The position numbers were made by a program, and so were the translations under genes. A stretch of DNA of 64,000 bases, from the NCBI GenBank assembly GCA_026122225.1, contig JANEZZ010001551.1, forward strand, positions 1,756,149-1,820,148, read 5' to 3'. Positions 32,984-43,860 of this stretch are shown here, piece by piece. The stretch comes from Heloderma charlesbogerti. Taxonomy: Eukaryota > Chordata > Lepidosauria > Squamata > Helodermatidae. The first letter of the stretch is position 1. Every line of letters starts with the position of its first letter. The notes below the pieces were generated by a model that made no database searches, was not told the origin of the DNA, and worked only from the letters and a program-made list of their open reading frames with translations.

Positions 32984-33897
32984 ATGAACACTTACGATAA
33001 ATTTTTATTTTTGTTGCAGGAATATGGTCAAGTATCAGGATATAAAATTAATATTACAAAATCAGAGTGGATTGGATTCAATATGGATAATTCTACAAAA
33101 ACTAAGATTACCAAAGAATATAAAATCCCTTGGAAAGATACTCCACTTAGATACTTAGGGGTATGGATTACACAAAATCTTGATATCTTAACAGAATATA
33201 ATCATCGTAAAGTCTGCGTGAAGTAAAAGATGACTTAGCTTTCATATTTCGTGGATGGGTAGGATATCTGCCTTAAAAATTGTGGTACTTCCAAAAATTT
33301 TATTTTTGTTCTTAAACATACCATTAAAGGTCCCACAAAAGATACTTGGAGACTGGCAAACAATGTTCTTAAATTTTGTTTGGAATGGGAAAAAACCAAG
33401 AGTAGCAAAAAAAAACTTTAATAAAACCAATGAAGAATGGTGGATTAGCCTTCCCATCCATAAACAATTAGTATGTTGCAGCTATGCTTATGAATTTGAA
33501 GACATGCTTTAATCAATAAATTTGACCGAAATATATTAAGAATGAACCCATGTACCAAAACCCTGTTTAACAACTGGTTGAAACTTAAAAGAGTATTAAG
33601 TCTGGGCTTATCTCCATTAACAGCTATTACATATAATGATGAGATGATAGATGAAACACAGCTAGGGAATCTATCTTTGTGGTACAATCATGGGCTAATA
33701 GAAATAACCACACTTATAGATAAGGGAACATTTAAATCATATGAACAAATACGGAATGAAATGCAATATTCCCAACCTTTATCTTTTCAGTATTTACAGC
33801 TTAGAAGTATAGCCTTAAGGTTATTAAGGAAATCCGGACCTCTTTGGGAAAAAACCACCTTTGAAAATTTGATGATATATAATCAGGAAAATCTATT
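32984..33897 (+). mobile_element. L1 LINE ORF2 C-terminal fragment (right half)
   Basis: The + strand frame after the 10-bp duplication (32984-32993) reads MNTYDKFLFLLQEYG then VSGYKINITKSE, the segment that follows motif C in L1 RT. Next come MGRISALKIVVLPK, FVWNGKKPRVAKK and WWISLPIHK. It is frameshifted several times and ends at 33897, where an L2 fragment begins. It continues the L1 fragment at 27500-27812 in the opposite orientation. Confidence 0.88.
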
Positions 33898-33900
33898 AAG

Positions 33901-34525
33901 TACACTTTATTTATTTATTTATTTATTTTCTATACCGCCCAATAGCCGAAGCTCTCTGGGCGGTTCACAAAAACTAAAACCAAACAACACACAATAAAAC
34001 AATTTAAAATATATAGAATATTAAAACCACAATATAACAATACAACCACAATAAAACCTAGCAGTAGTACAGGAGTTTAAAATACAGATTTAAAATAGCA
34101 AAGATAAAAATTTAGAAAGCTAAAATGCCTGGGAAAATAAGAAGGTCTTCACCTGGCGCCGAAAGGAGTACAATGTAGGCGCCAGGCGAACCTCACTAGG
34201 GAGCTCATTCCGGAGCCGGGGTGCCACAACAGAAAAAGCCCTTCTCCTAGTAGCCACCCGCCTCACTTCCTTTGGCAGGGGCTCACGGAGAAGGGCCGCT
34301 GATGATGATCTTAAGGTCCAGGCAGGCACATATGGGAGGAGGCGATCCTTCAGGTAACCTGGCCCCAAGCCGTTAAGGGCTTTGAATGTTAACACCAGCA
34401 CTTTGAATCGGGCCTGGAAATGGACTGGCAGCCAGTGCAGCTGGAAAAGTACTGGCACAATATGAGCTCGCAGGCCAGTCCCTGATGGTTGCAAGGAATA
34501 GGCAATGTCTGTAACCAACAAGCAG
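33901..34525 (-). mobile_element. L2 LINE 3' end, antisense
   Basis: The (TTTA)n run at 33901-33926 is the antisense tail. The - strand frame (34521-34120) is open for 133 codons: LHWLPVHFQARFKVLVLTFKAL (positions about 34445-34380), GLGPGYLKDRL, FSVVAPRLRNELPSEVR. These are typical L2 C-terminal blocks. It lies directly next to, or within, the L1 fragment. The intact frame suggests a fairly young copy. Confidence 0.85.
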
Positions 34526-34572
34526 TTGTTACAAAATACACCCAGGGAATCATGGGAATCGGCATGGTTTCT

Positions 34573-34600
34573 GGTTGGTTGGTTGGTTGGTTGGTTGGTT
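34573..34600. repeat. (GGTT)n microsatellite
   Basis: Seven GGTT units. Confidence 0.9.
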
Positions 34601-34861
34601 TGCTTGTTTTAAATACTGCCTGTTAGTTTAACTAGGATGTGGAAACTGGAAGGGCATTCTTTGGGCGGATAGGGAGGAAATATTTATTGTGAATTCAAAA
34701 TCCAGCTATCCTGCTCAAAATATAAGAGGTAACTTGTGCTTTCTGCCATCATGACATAGTTATATATACAAATAAGGCTCCCTTGTCCTAAAATACTATA
34801 AACCACCTGATCATTATATCTGTCCTGGGCAGAAGAAACAGGGAGGCTGAGACATTAAGGT

Positions 34862-34966
34862 TGCATTCGTAGGCAATGTATTTGGGTTACACACTTACCT
34901 GGGGTGTGTAAGCGCCACAGAACACAGCGGGACATAATTTTGAGTAAATATTCATAGGATTGCACG
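34862..34966. mobile_element. diverged palindromic MITE-like element
   Basis: ttgcattcgtaggcaatgta on the left and ttcataggattgcacga on the right are diverged arms of the GTGCAATCCTATGCA family. Confidence 0.35.
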
Positions 34967-36226
34967 ATATATACTAATAGATTCTCCTTGCATTTCAGCA
35001 GTCTACTGCTGTTCAGTTAAAGCTGAGGCTCAGATTGCTTTTTCCTCTTGAATTAAACTAGTATATAAAAGATAGCATTTGTAGTGCCAGTCTAAATGTA
35101 TGAGATCATGGTCTGAATAAAAACCAAAAGGTAAATAACTTATCTTTTGCTTCACATGACATTTATGGACTGTAGCTTTCCAGTCTCCTGATTTAGTATA
35201 GAAACATGTGGCTTTATTTCCTCCAAGAGACTGAAAGATGTGGAATATATAAAATAATATTTAGTTATGTGCCTACCTTTAATTGAACCATTTTATTATA
35301 GATAAAGGTGTACACAAGCTTTCAAGCTGCACAAAACATTTTGCCAAGCAGACTAGAATAGTATCTAATTCTCAGAATCTGTTACTAATATAAATATTTG
35401 TAGTCATTTCAAGTAGATAATAACCTAGTCACATTAGCACATCAGACCATATATTATCTAGCAGGAGCATTAGAGATTTTGTAAAGACTGCAGACCACTG
35501 AAACCATTGTTCTTTGAATGTAAGAAGGGTATACATTTTAATTCTTAGGCATATCTTTTAAAGGTCATGGACAAGAACCAAACCATCTGTGAGGAAGTGG
35601 CTAGATTGGGGCATTCACTTGGCCTATAAAAACATCTTGCATTGTTTACTTGAAAAGAATGAACGTTCACACATAAAAATATTTTCAAAAGAAAATATTT
35701 GTTTTGCTTGTCCGTGTTGTTCACCACCACCATGGCTCAAAGTCTTACACTGACTGTTTTATTCTCTCATAGGTGTAAACGTGGACATAGTTTTTGACTT
35801 AGCTGTCAAACTAGAAACTTATGAAAACGTCACACATTCCATTTCAGTCTAAGGCAAACCCGGTCCCCCAGCTCTGATAATCTAGCAGCCTGAAGTCCAC
35901 AGAAGTGTTACCTCTAAAAAGAATCAGTACACCTGAGAATTCCCTTACAAACTTTTAAAGAAATACTAGTATATGTACTCAAAGAAAAAACATTAAAAAA
36001 ACAATTTACTGATTGTTTCCCCAAAGTGCTTTTTAATGGATCTTGCCTTGGAATGGCTCAGTTTGAAACTGTTCATATTATATACAGCCCTCTGCAAATC
36101 CCTTCACTTCTCCATTCATGCCAGCAATTACATGTACCAAAGCCTCTGCTTTTTCATCAGCTTATTGGACAGCCAAAGCATCAGAAATCCATCATAAGAA
36201 TCCTCAGGGCCAAAACAGTGCAGTGG

Positions 36227-36332
36227 TACATTTTAGGGGTTGCTAGTTTTTTAATGGCATCTCCAAGAAATAAAGAGTGCTACATTTTATGGTGTGCTAG
36301 TTTTTTAATGGCATCTCCAAGAAATAAAGAGG
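36227..36332. repeat. 54-bp tandem duplication
   Basis: tacattttaggggttgctag at 36227 and tacattttatggtgtgctag at 36281 are each followed by the same 32-base block (ttttttaatggcatctccaa, then gaaataaagag). The copies differ at only a few positions. Confidence 0.92.
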
Positions 36333-37580
36333 TCCCCATAATTTCCTCCTGTCTTTCTATACTCGTCTCTGAAGGTTTGGGGTCTCAGCCTGACCGACTT
36401 CAAATATTTCACTTTTCCTCTTACCAGTTTTATGCACATGGATAGATTCTACAGGTCAGATGGTGGTTAGTGCACTTTTCCATCATTGGTTCTTTGTCCC
36501 TGAGAGGATTTTATCAGATTCAGCGGTTCTCATCTATATACTTGTGCAGAGAGTTTCTGATCTTTTGCAGAAAAGATAGAAGAGTGCAGAAAAACATTTA
36601 GGGCCACTTTGTGTGACTTTTCCTCACATGTGAATAGGTAGTTGTGGTTGTTTTAAAAATCCTACATTTGGGTAGGACAGCGTATGAAGATTTCTTAGCC
36701 TCCATATTTGATTGCACAAGTGCTCATTTCTTATCTCAGGAAGTCTGTGAGGGAGCTGAGGTCACAGAGAGTCGGTCTTCTGAGTGGATGCTGGGTTTAC
36801 TTTTTGCATCTCTGCCATTCCTCCTCCTTATGCACAACCTCAACAGTATGAAATTTCTCTGGACAGAAAACCTTCTGATAGTTCTGCATTGCTCTGAAGG
36901 CCACCCCTGTGTGTACCTAGTATTTTTGTATGTGTGTTTTTAAGGAACACTCTGCACAAGGAAGAACACTCATCTCCAACTGACAGTTGCCCTGGTCTGC
37001 AGAGTAGAAGTGAACCACACACTGGCCTCATCCATCAGCCAGGGGACCAAGGGCCACCAGGGGGCTGTGCCCCAGCCCCCCAGGAAGGACATCCTAGCAC
37101 GAGGGAGACCAACCTGGCCCCAAACTTCAGCCAGAGAAGGAGCAGCTGCAGGGAGCTTGCTTTGCCCTCCCCTGCCAGAGAAGAACACCGATAAGGCCCT
37201 AGGAACTTAGAACGAGTGCCTGAGTTGGCTTCTTTCCTCCTCCTCTCCCAATCCTGTTTCCTTTGGGGTTTCTTTTAGATTGCAAGCCTGAGGGATTGTC
37301 TTATTATTAAACTGCTCTGGTAGCCCTTTTTGGCTGAATAGCAGAGTAAAAATGCTTAAAAAAAATTAATATGGCAATACAAAACTGAATTATGCCATCT
37401 GTGTAAATTATGCAAAATATACAAATCTGCACAATTTCTATTCCATTTGGCTTCTGAGATTTCAGTGGATGCATTGCCCACATGCTTTCAAGCATATTCT
37501 TTGCAGCCATGGGGGCAGTATATTTGCCTTTTAGAAAATGAAAGAGATAGTTCTCATGAAGTTGATTCCTAGCCCATCAA
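36333..37580. other. unassigned DNA
   Basis: Open frames at 36644-36943 and 36934-37194 are short, overlap frames on the other strand and carry no recognisable domain. There is no repeat that I can name. Confidence 0.4.
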
Positions 37581-38075
37581 GAGCCAGTGTGGTATCATGG
37601 TTATTTATTTGCAATGTTTATATAGTACTACTCATTTGAAACAAATCCCAAAGTGGTTTACAAAAGAAAACAGACAAACAAAAACCACATGCACGATAGT
37701 ATCATGAAGCTGATACAAAGATGGCTCATGGCTTGGGGAAAGCCAAAGCAAACAGATACATTTTCAATGAACACCTAAAACATGCCAACATTGAGGCCTG
37801 ACATACCTCGGTGGGGAGATCATTCCATAGGACAGGTGGCAGAGAAGGTCCATCTTGGTGTCTCACTAGCAAACAAGTATTGGATTAGGAAAGACGAGAC
37901 CTGGGTTCAAACCTCCACTCGGCCCTGAAGCTCACTGGGGAAACTTTGGGCCAGTCATTGTTTTGGCCTAACCCTATTACACAGGGTTGTTGTGAGGATA
38001 AAACAGGCGAGAACCATGTACACCACCTTGACCTTGGAGGGAAGGTGACATACGAATATCATCTCATAATTTTGC
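37581..38075 (+). mobile_element. MIR-like SINE split by an L2 fragment
   Basis: gagccagtgtggtatcatgg (37581-37600) is the SINE head. The element resumes at about 37869 with 'caagtattggattagg', the B box gggttcaaacctcc and 'gaagctcactggggaaactttggg', then gggttgttgtgaggataaaa. The copy at 53736-53980 has the two halves contiguous. Confidence 0.75.
37601..37868 (-). mobile_element. L2-type LINE 3' fragment inside a SINE
   Basis: The antisense tail ttatttatttgcaatg leads into 'tcccaaagtggtttacaaaa', and later 'tcggtggggagatcattccat', which parallel the antisense L2 3' end at 33901-34210. It was inserted after the SINE. Confidence 0.6.
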
Positions 38076-39938
38076 ATTCCTCTGAAACATAGCTAAGGCT
38101 TTCTGAATTCGTAGGAATCCCAACTGTAGACTCCAAATTACTTGCAAAGTCCAGTTCCCCATTTTGACCCAGAATGACTACAGTTGACACTCTGTAAACA
38201 GTCAATTACCTGGGCGTTAAGGATCAATACAAATTCCACAGATCTGTGATGGTCAATGAAACCATTAATTATTTGTTGGCTGCTGCTGACACCCTAGAAA
38301 CTGAGCAGCTCTGCCTTGCAATTGTAATATTTATTCCTAAAACAATTGTTTTATATTTTTGGTTTACCTGTCATTTCTTAATTATTGGCTTGTAATCCAT
38401 TTGAGCAACCAGAAAAGTTGTGTGCATATATGTGTCTATATATGTATATTTTATTCTCTCTCTCTCTCTAGATATATATAGATATAGAAATATATATAGA
38501 TATATACACAGTATATATAATCTTGTGAGCTTCACAAAAGTCAGCTAGTAACGGGATTTATGTCACCTGGCAGACATTTAGACGCACATAATACTAGCAA
38601 TTTGTATGCATGCCTTTGCAAAAAAAAAAACAGCTGTTGCCATATAATATATTTTTGGCTCTTTTTTCCCTTTTCTCTTTTGGTATTAAAATCTTCTGAT
38701 TTGTACTATAGCCAATAGAATCTATAGAATAAACTTACAAAATTGTGGATTATGTTACAAACCACTTTCCAATTTATGCATAGCTGTGGCAGACAGTCAG
38801 AAGAATCATTATGTCTGATAAAAAATGTTTGTTTTTATTCTCATGTAGTTACACAGACATTCAGTATTTTGTGAGCATGTGTGTGTGCATGTATATGTAC
38901 ACTGAAGATGGGTGCTCTGTCAACCCAGCAAGAAATACTTACAAACACTGTCAGCATGCATAACCATGGGTTTATTTGAAAGTGCCATTGTGGAGTCATC
39001 TTGTTGTGAACTGAGGTAGTCGGAATAAATTTCTCCTTAACAGTACAGATGGATACTAGGAAACCAAGCAGATGTGTTGTAGCTAATCAGACAGAGGCTC
39101 AGCAGGGTAACTAAAATCTCTGCTGGCATTTCATATCCCTTTGAGGAGTTTTTAATTAAAGAGCCTTTGTGTGTGTATCCTTTTGTTTTATCTGTTGCCA
39201 GTATTTTGTCTCTTTCTGTTGTGGGCAGCTCTTCCAAATAGCCCATCAGTTTGCTGGGATAATCCGGAACAGAAGCAGGAGGAAGAACAGCAGCGTAATT
39301 ATATAGGGAAAGAGAAAGAGTGAAGTTTTGGCGGCTGAAGAGTTAACTGGGCTTGCTGTTAAACCAGAAAATGCTCCTGGAACCCTGTTGGCTCATCAAG
39401 CTTCAGTGTTGACCACCATTTACTGGAGTCTCCAAGCAGTTAGGACTGCTGGGCTCCTGCAACTAAGAAAAACCAAAGAGGCTGTAAACAGCAGGAACAT
39501 AATCTAAGTAAGCAGATCTCTGCTTCAGCTCCTGGTAAATAAATAGAATGCCAGACAAACCTCCTAAATCCAACCGCATGGTAAACAAACAGAATTCTGC
39601 AAGCAGATTAGCCACCGATTAATCCCTCTGCCAAAAATATGGCTTGCTCAGCCCCCCCAACAGGTGTCACTTGATCTACCTAGTAGAGAAGCTACTTGAA
39701 AACCTTATTATAGGGATGGATAGCTTATGATGGGGTGTCGGGGTCTACAGCAAAATACCAACCCCACCCCACCCCCCACCCGCTGCTGACTCCGAAGCAA
39801 AATGAAATTGGAATTCTGTAACCAGGAGTCCATTACCACTAAGGACAACAGGTTTAAAAATAAAGCCCTGTCCAGCATCAGATCTCCTCACAAGTAAGAG
39901 CTCCAGCATAGCTGTTTATCATCTTTGTGTCATGTCTC

Positions 39939-39976
<38 letters not shown>

Positions 39977-41152
39977 GTGAATATGAATATGAGTATAGGT
40001 AGAGAGAGAACTGAGTTAGAGGGATTAATCATCGGTTCTGGCATCTCCAAAAAGGAGACTTATCCTAAACTACTGTATGGATGGAACTGGTGCGCTTCTA
40101 CTTAGTATTTCCATTGTTAATAAGAAACCTCTTGACTGTCCTTAACCACATAGGCTCTTGTAAGCATACAATCCTCTCTCCATATCCCTTTCAGAGCAAA
40201 GCGCTACGAGCCCCCTGACTGTACTCTCACACTGCAGAGAGGGGGAGAGTGCAATATATAATGTGGTAGAATAAAACCTAAGGCTGGAGAAAGCTCTTGG
40301 AGACAGTTTGATTGTCAAACAAAGTAATGTAACATTGGGATTTGGGGTAGGGATTTGATTTTTAAAGGTGTGTCCCATCATTATTTCTGTCTGCTGGAAG
40401 TTTCTTGCTGCACAGACTTGCCGGGCTGCTAAAACCTCGTTAGTGATGGAATCTTTCAGACAGCTCAGTACATCTCCTTAGGAAGATCTGTGTGGTAATG
40501 CACTGAATTTTTGTATTAGAAATAGGAGTCTTTGAACTCAAATAAGCAACTTTGAGAGGCCATTGATTCTCCTGATACAGAGGAACGGTTCTAAACATGG
40601 TTGTGTTACCTTAAATGCTGATCTCCTGCCAGGTTTGATTTATGCATCAAAGATGTAGTAGCAGCAAAGTACTACAGGTATATTTGTGACTCCAAGCAGC
40701 TGCAATAAATACAGTTTTCCTACATTAACATAGTTGCTGTGTGGAAAACACATGTATACCGTAATGTGTGAAACCAGTTGGGGGCGGGTTGCTGTGTGAG
40801 AAGATTGAGCAGCTACTCACTGCATGTGATCCTTGCCAGAAAACCAAATGCCAACCATTGGTGTCCATGGTAAGAGAGCAGTTGGCCTGGATGAACTATA
40901 ATCCCCAGACACTCAGCTTTCTTTTAAAAAGGAAAGAAAAGAAAAAGAGCAAATCTAATTCTTGTAAGACATATGATACATGACACAATCTGCAGATGCT
41001 ATTCTGCACATCTGTTTTGTGAGGAACTAGCCTGATCCCACCTTTCAGTATTTTTAGCCAATGGATGAAGTCACAGACAGTGATCAACACACCAGTTGTC
41101 TGGAGAACAAACTTCCTGCTTCATTTTTAACCCATTTTCTTGTTCTTCTCCA
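38076..41152. other. unassigned AT-rich DNA
   Basis: It holds (CT)n/(TA)n tracts at 38452-38520, (GT)n(AT)n at 39937-39976 and a C-rich run at 39760-39782. No exon or LINE domain was recognised. Long stretches (38530-38950, 38990-39700) show no repeat that I know and would be the natural place to look for conserved non-coding elements. Confidence 0.45.
39937..39976. repeat. (GT)n(AT)n microsatellite
   Basis: About 12 GT units, then about 7 AT units. Confidence 0.9.
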
Positions 41153-41560
41153 GTGGTATAGTGGAGGCAGGACTCACAAGGACGCAGCACTGACACTTTT
41201 TTATTACCAGGGATGCTCACCTCATCTGCCACCTCCTTCAGAATTCCCTGTTCCCTATGAGCTTAGGTGCAATCCTCACAGTAGCGGGGGTGGGATAATG
41301 AATTTTCTCAGCAACAATATATTCCCCCTGCTGTAATGCAGAGCATTTCGGGGCAGCTTGCTCTTGAATGGGCCATTACAATTTGTAAAAGACCTGCTCC
41401 TGGTGAGATCAAACCTCCCACAACTGGTTTGTTGTTAGGGATCACAAAGAAGAGAAACAGGTTCTCAGGATGTTAAAGTAAAATTATACAGGGGGCCTGG
41501 GACTGTCACGATGAATGCCTGCACTTCAAAATTTCCCATTACACCACCGTTCTTCCCTCA
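41153..41560. repeat. unclassified interspersed repeat, intact copy
   Basis: It shares text in order with 60525-60730 and 61690-61875: 'gtggtatagtggaggcagg', 'cagaattccctgtt', 'gcaatcctcacagtag', 'caacaatatatt', 'acaaaagacctgc', 'aactggtttgttg' and 'gactgtcacgatgaatgcctg'. No coding motif is seen. The family is not identified. Confidence 0.65.
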
Positions 41561-43467
41561 TGGACAAGTGATGACTGCCCCATGGAAAACAAGTCAGCAA
41601 TCCAGGATTTTTGTGCAGCTGTGATTGGGTACTAATAATATGTCTATCCAAAAACAAAGGGTAGCAGCAAAACCAGGAGTTTTTCTACCTGAGGTCTTAT
41701 TTCATACCACCACCACCACCCATGTGTTTCCTACCCCTGCAGATGCAGTTAAAGTCCATTATTACTATAGCCATGTTACAGGGAGTGGGACTATGGTAAG
41801 AGGCAGTGGCTGCATTCACACAATCACTGGCTGGGGGCGGGGTAGCAGAGCCACGCTGTGGGAAGGGAAGCCACGGCAAGCTCCCCCCCCCCCGATCATG
41901 GAACTACGCAGGGCATTAGTGAGCGAGCTGCTCGCCAAGGGTGGCAGTTCCCTCACATCCTAAAAGATACAGTCATACATTCAACTAAATCCTATTATCC
42001 CAGCATCACTAGGGCATAACTCAACCCAGACAAGTTGCGTCCGCTGACCTCCACTTGGCTTCACTTAGAAGTCCTGTGTTTTCCTTAGCCAGCAGTTGGG
42101 ATGAAGATGCATTATCAAATCACCCCAATTGCTGGTGCTGGCAGTAAATAGCATTATAAATAGAAGCATGAACACAGGCAAAACCCCAGGACCCTCTCAT
42201 TCTCCAAGACAAAGGTCTTGTCAGGGATCCATGACCCATGTATATGCTCTGCTAGCATGCCAATGCTGCAACATAGGTGACAAATACGGGCTGTGTGAAA
42301 CCCTACAGGTATTTTTGTTATAAGCCCAGCACATTGTGTTTAGTCTAGATCTCCGATAACCAATAACAAAGGAGGCAGTGAACTTATCGAAGGACCAGCC
42401 AGGCTTTGTATCCAATGTGTATGTTTATGCAGTAATTTTATTATGCAGAGCATGTCAAATGATTTACTAAATTAAAGTGGTCCAATAATGTTCATGTTTC
42501 TAAAGAAAGGAGAGATGAGTTGACATTTGTGGAGTGACTGGGTATCTCATACTGGCTACATACAGTCTACACAGATAAAAGCTTTATACCATTGCTTCAG
42601 AATCTTACCATGGTAGATTCCCTTTGGTGTGGGGTCCCACAATTCCTACACTGTCCATTTGGGACATACTGTTAACCACTTGCCAGTAATCATCACTAGT
42701 GATACAAAATGCAATGGGAGGGCAAAAACATCACACAAGGGCCCTTCCGTCTGAGAATTCTCTAGTTTATCAAAGCTCCTTATCTTACATCTTGGCCCTT
42801 TAATGTAAAAGAAGCAAAGTAACAAACTTGGACATTAAGGTTTTCAGTATTTCAGGTTTCCTTGACCATTTGCTGCCTTTTTCTTTTCCAAAAACTGATT
42901 TGTATAGAATACTATAACAGAAAGGAAATTGTACAGAAGAATAAGAGAAAGGCATAATTATAATTACATGCACACATTACACATTAAAGAGAAGCACAGT
43001 AGCAATATATCTAGACCTAAAAAGTCTGGCACATGACAGAAAAGAGAGGAGAGTTGTCAAAAGACCAATCTATGAGTTGAAGCGTCTGCAAGAGAAAGAA
43101 ATCATTATTTCCGTTTGGTAATGAAAGCTTCCTACCAAGCTGGTTATCTTTACAGTCTGGAAACCTATCAGGAATCTGTTCCATACAATTGTTTTCATAT
43201 ACTTCTGGTTTGCCAGTTGCTTAGGACTTTGCAATGAGGGCACAATTATATATACATCGGTAAAATAAATATCAAATCACTGAAAAATCTAGGCCATTTC
43301 TACCTGTGCTGCTTGCTAGCACTAGGTACCATAAGCTTTCTAAGCTTGCAACCCTATGCAAACACCTATCTTTCTATCACATTTGTCTTACCCCATCTCC
43401 AAAGAAAGAGCACACATGGGGTTATCCTAACTCATCCTTACAGCAATCTTCTGGTATGGATAAGTCT
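41561..43467. other. unassigned DNA
   Basis: No exon or named repeat. There is a C run at 41882-41893. A (cacc)n-rich stretch lies at 41707-41722. Confidence 0.4.
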
Positions 43468-43860
43468 GAGAGCATCTCTACACCAGCTTTAAATCCTGCA
43501 TTTAAAACAGAGCTTTTTGCTTCCATTTTAAATGGAGTATCACAATGACTCCCTTTTTCACCCGCTTCCTTTCCCCCCTCCACTTTCCCCTTCCTTCTCC
43601 CCATATCGGAGTCTTCCACTATCTTTAATTGAACTCACTCCTCTTCTTCCCGCTTTTCCTCTTTTCACGGATCGAACTCAAGAAGAACACAATGGGGTAA
43701 TTTGATAGCTCATTATCTGCAATCTATTTAAAAATGAAACAAAGGGCATTTAGTGCAGAAGACACCTTGGAGGGTCACGACATCATATAAAAAGCCCGCA
43801 AGCTTCCGTGAAGGAGCAATCTCAATCACAGGATAAAAGCTCCGTGTGAAGAAAGCCAAA
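43468..43860. mobile_element. CAGGG-ended TIR element, copy A
   Basis: The left end is gcatctctacaccagc followed by tttaaatcctgcattt. The right end is caggataaaagctccgtgtg then aagaaagcc. The two ends are imperfect inverted repeats (…ATCCTG / CAGGAT…). Colinear copies lie at 52438-52806 and 58914-59276, with a longer relative at 59274-60137. It is non-coding. CAGGG-like termini suggest hAT, but no target duplication survives here. Confidence 0.65.

Larger units (their letters stand above)
34526..36226. other. unassigned DNA
   Basis: It contains a (GGTT)n run (34573-34600) and a diverged palindromic element (34862-34966). The rest is AT-rich with no exon. Confidence 0.45.

Noticed and set aside
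38570..38620. Octamer-like and SOX-like motifs (atttgtatgcatg here, ccattgtgg near 38980)
   Set aside because: Short motifs occur by chance at this frequency. Without cross-species conservation they do not support an enhancer call.
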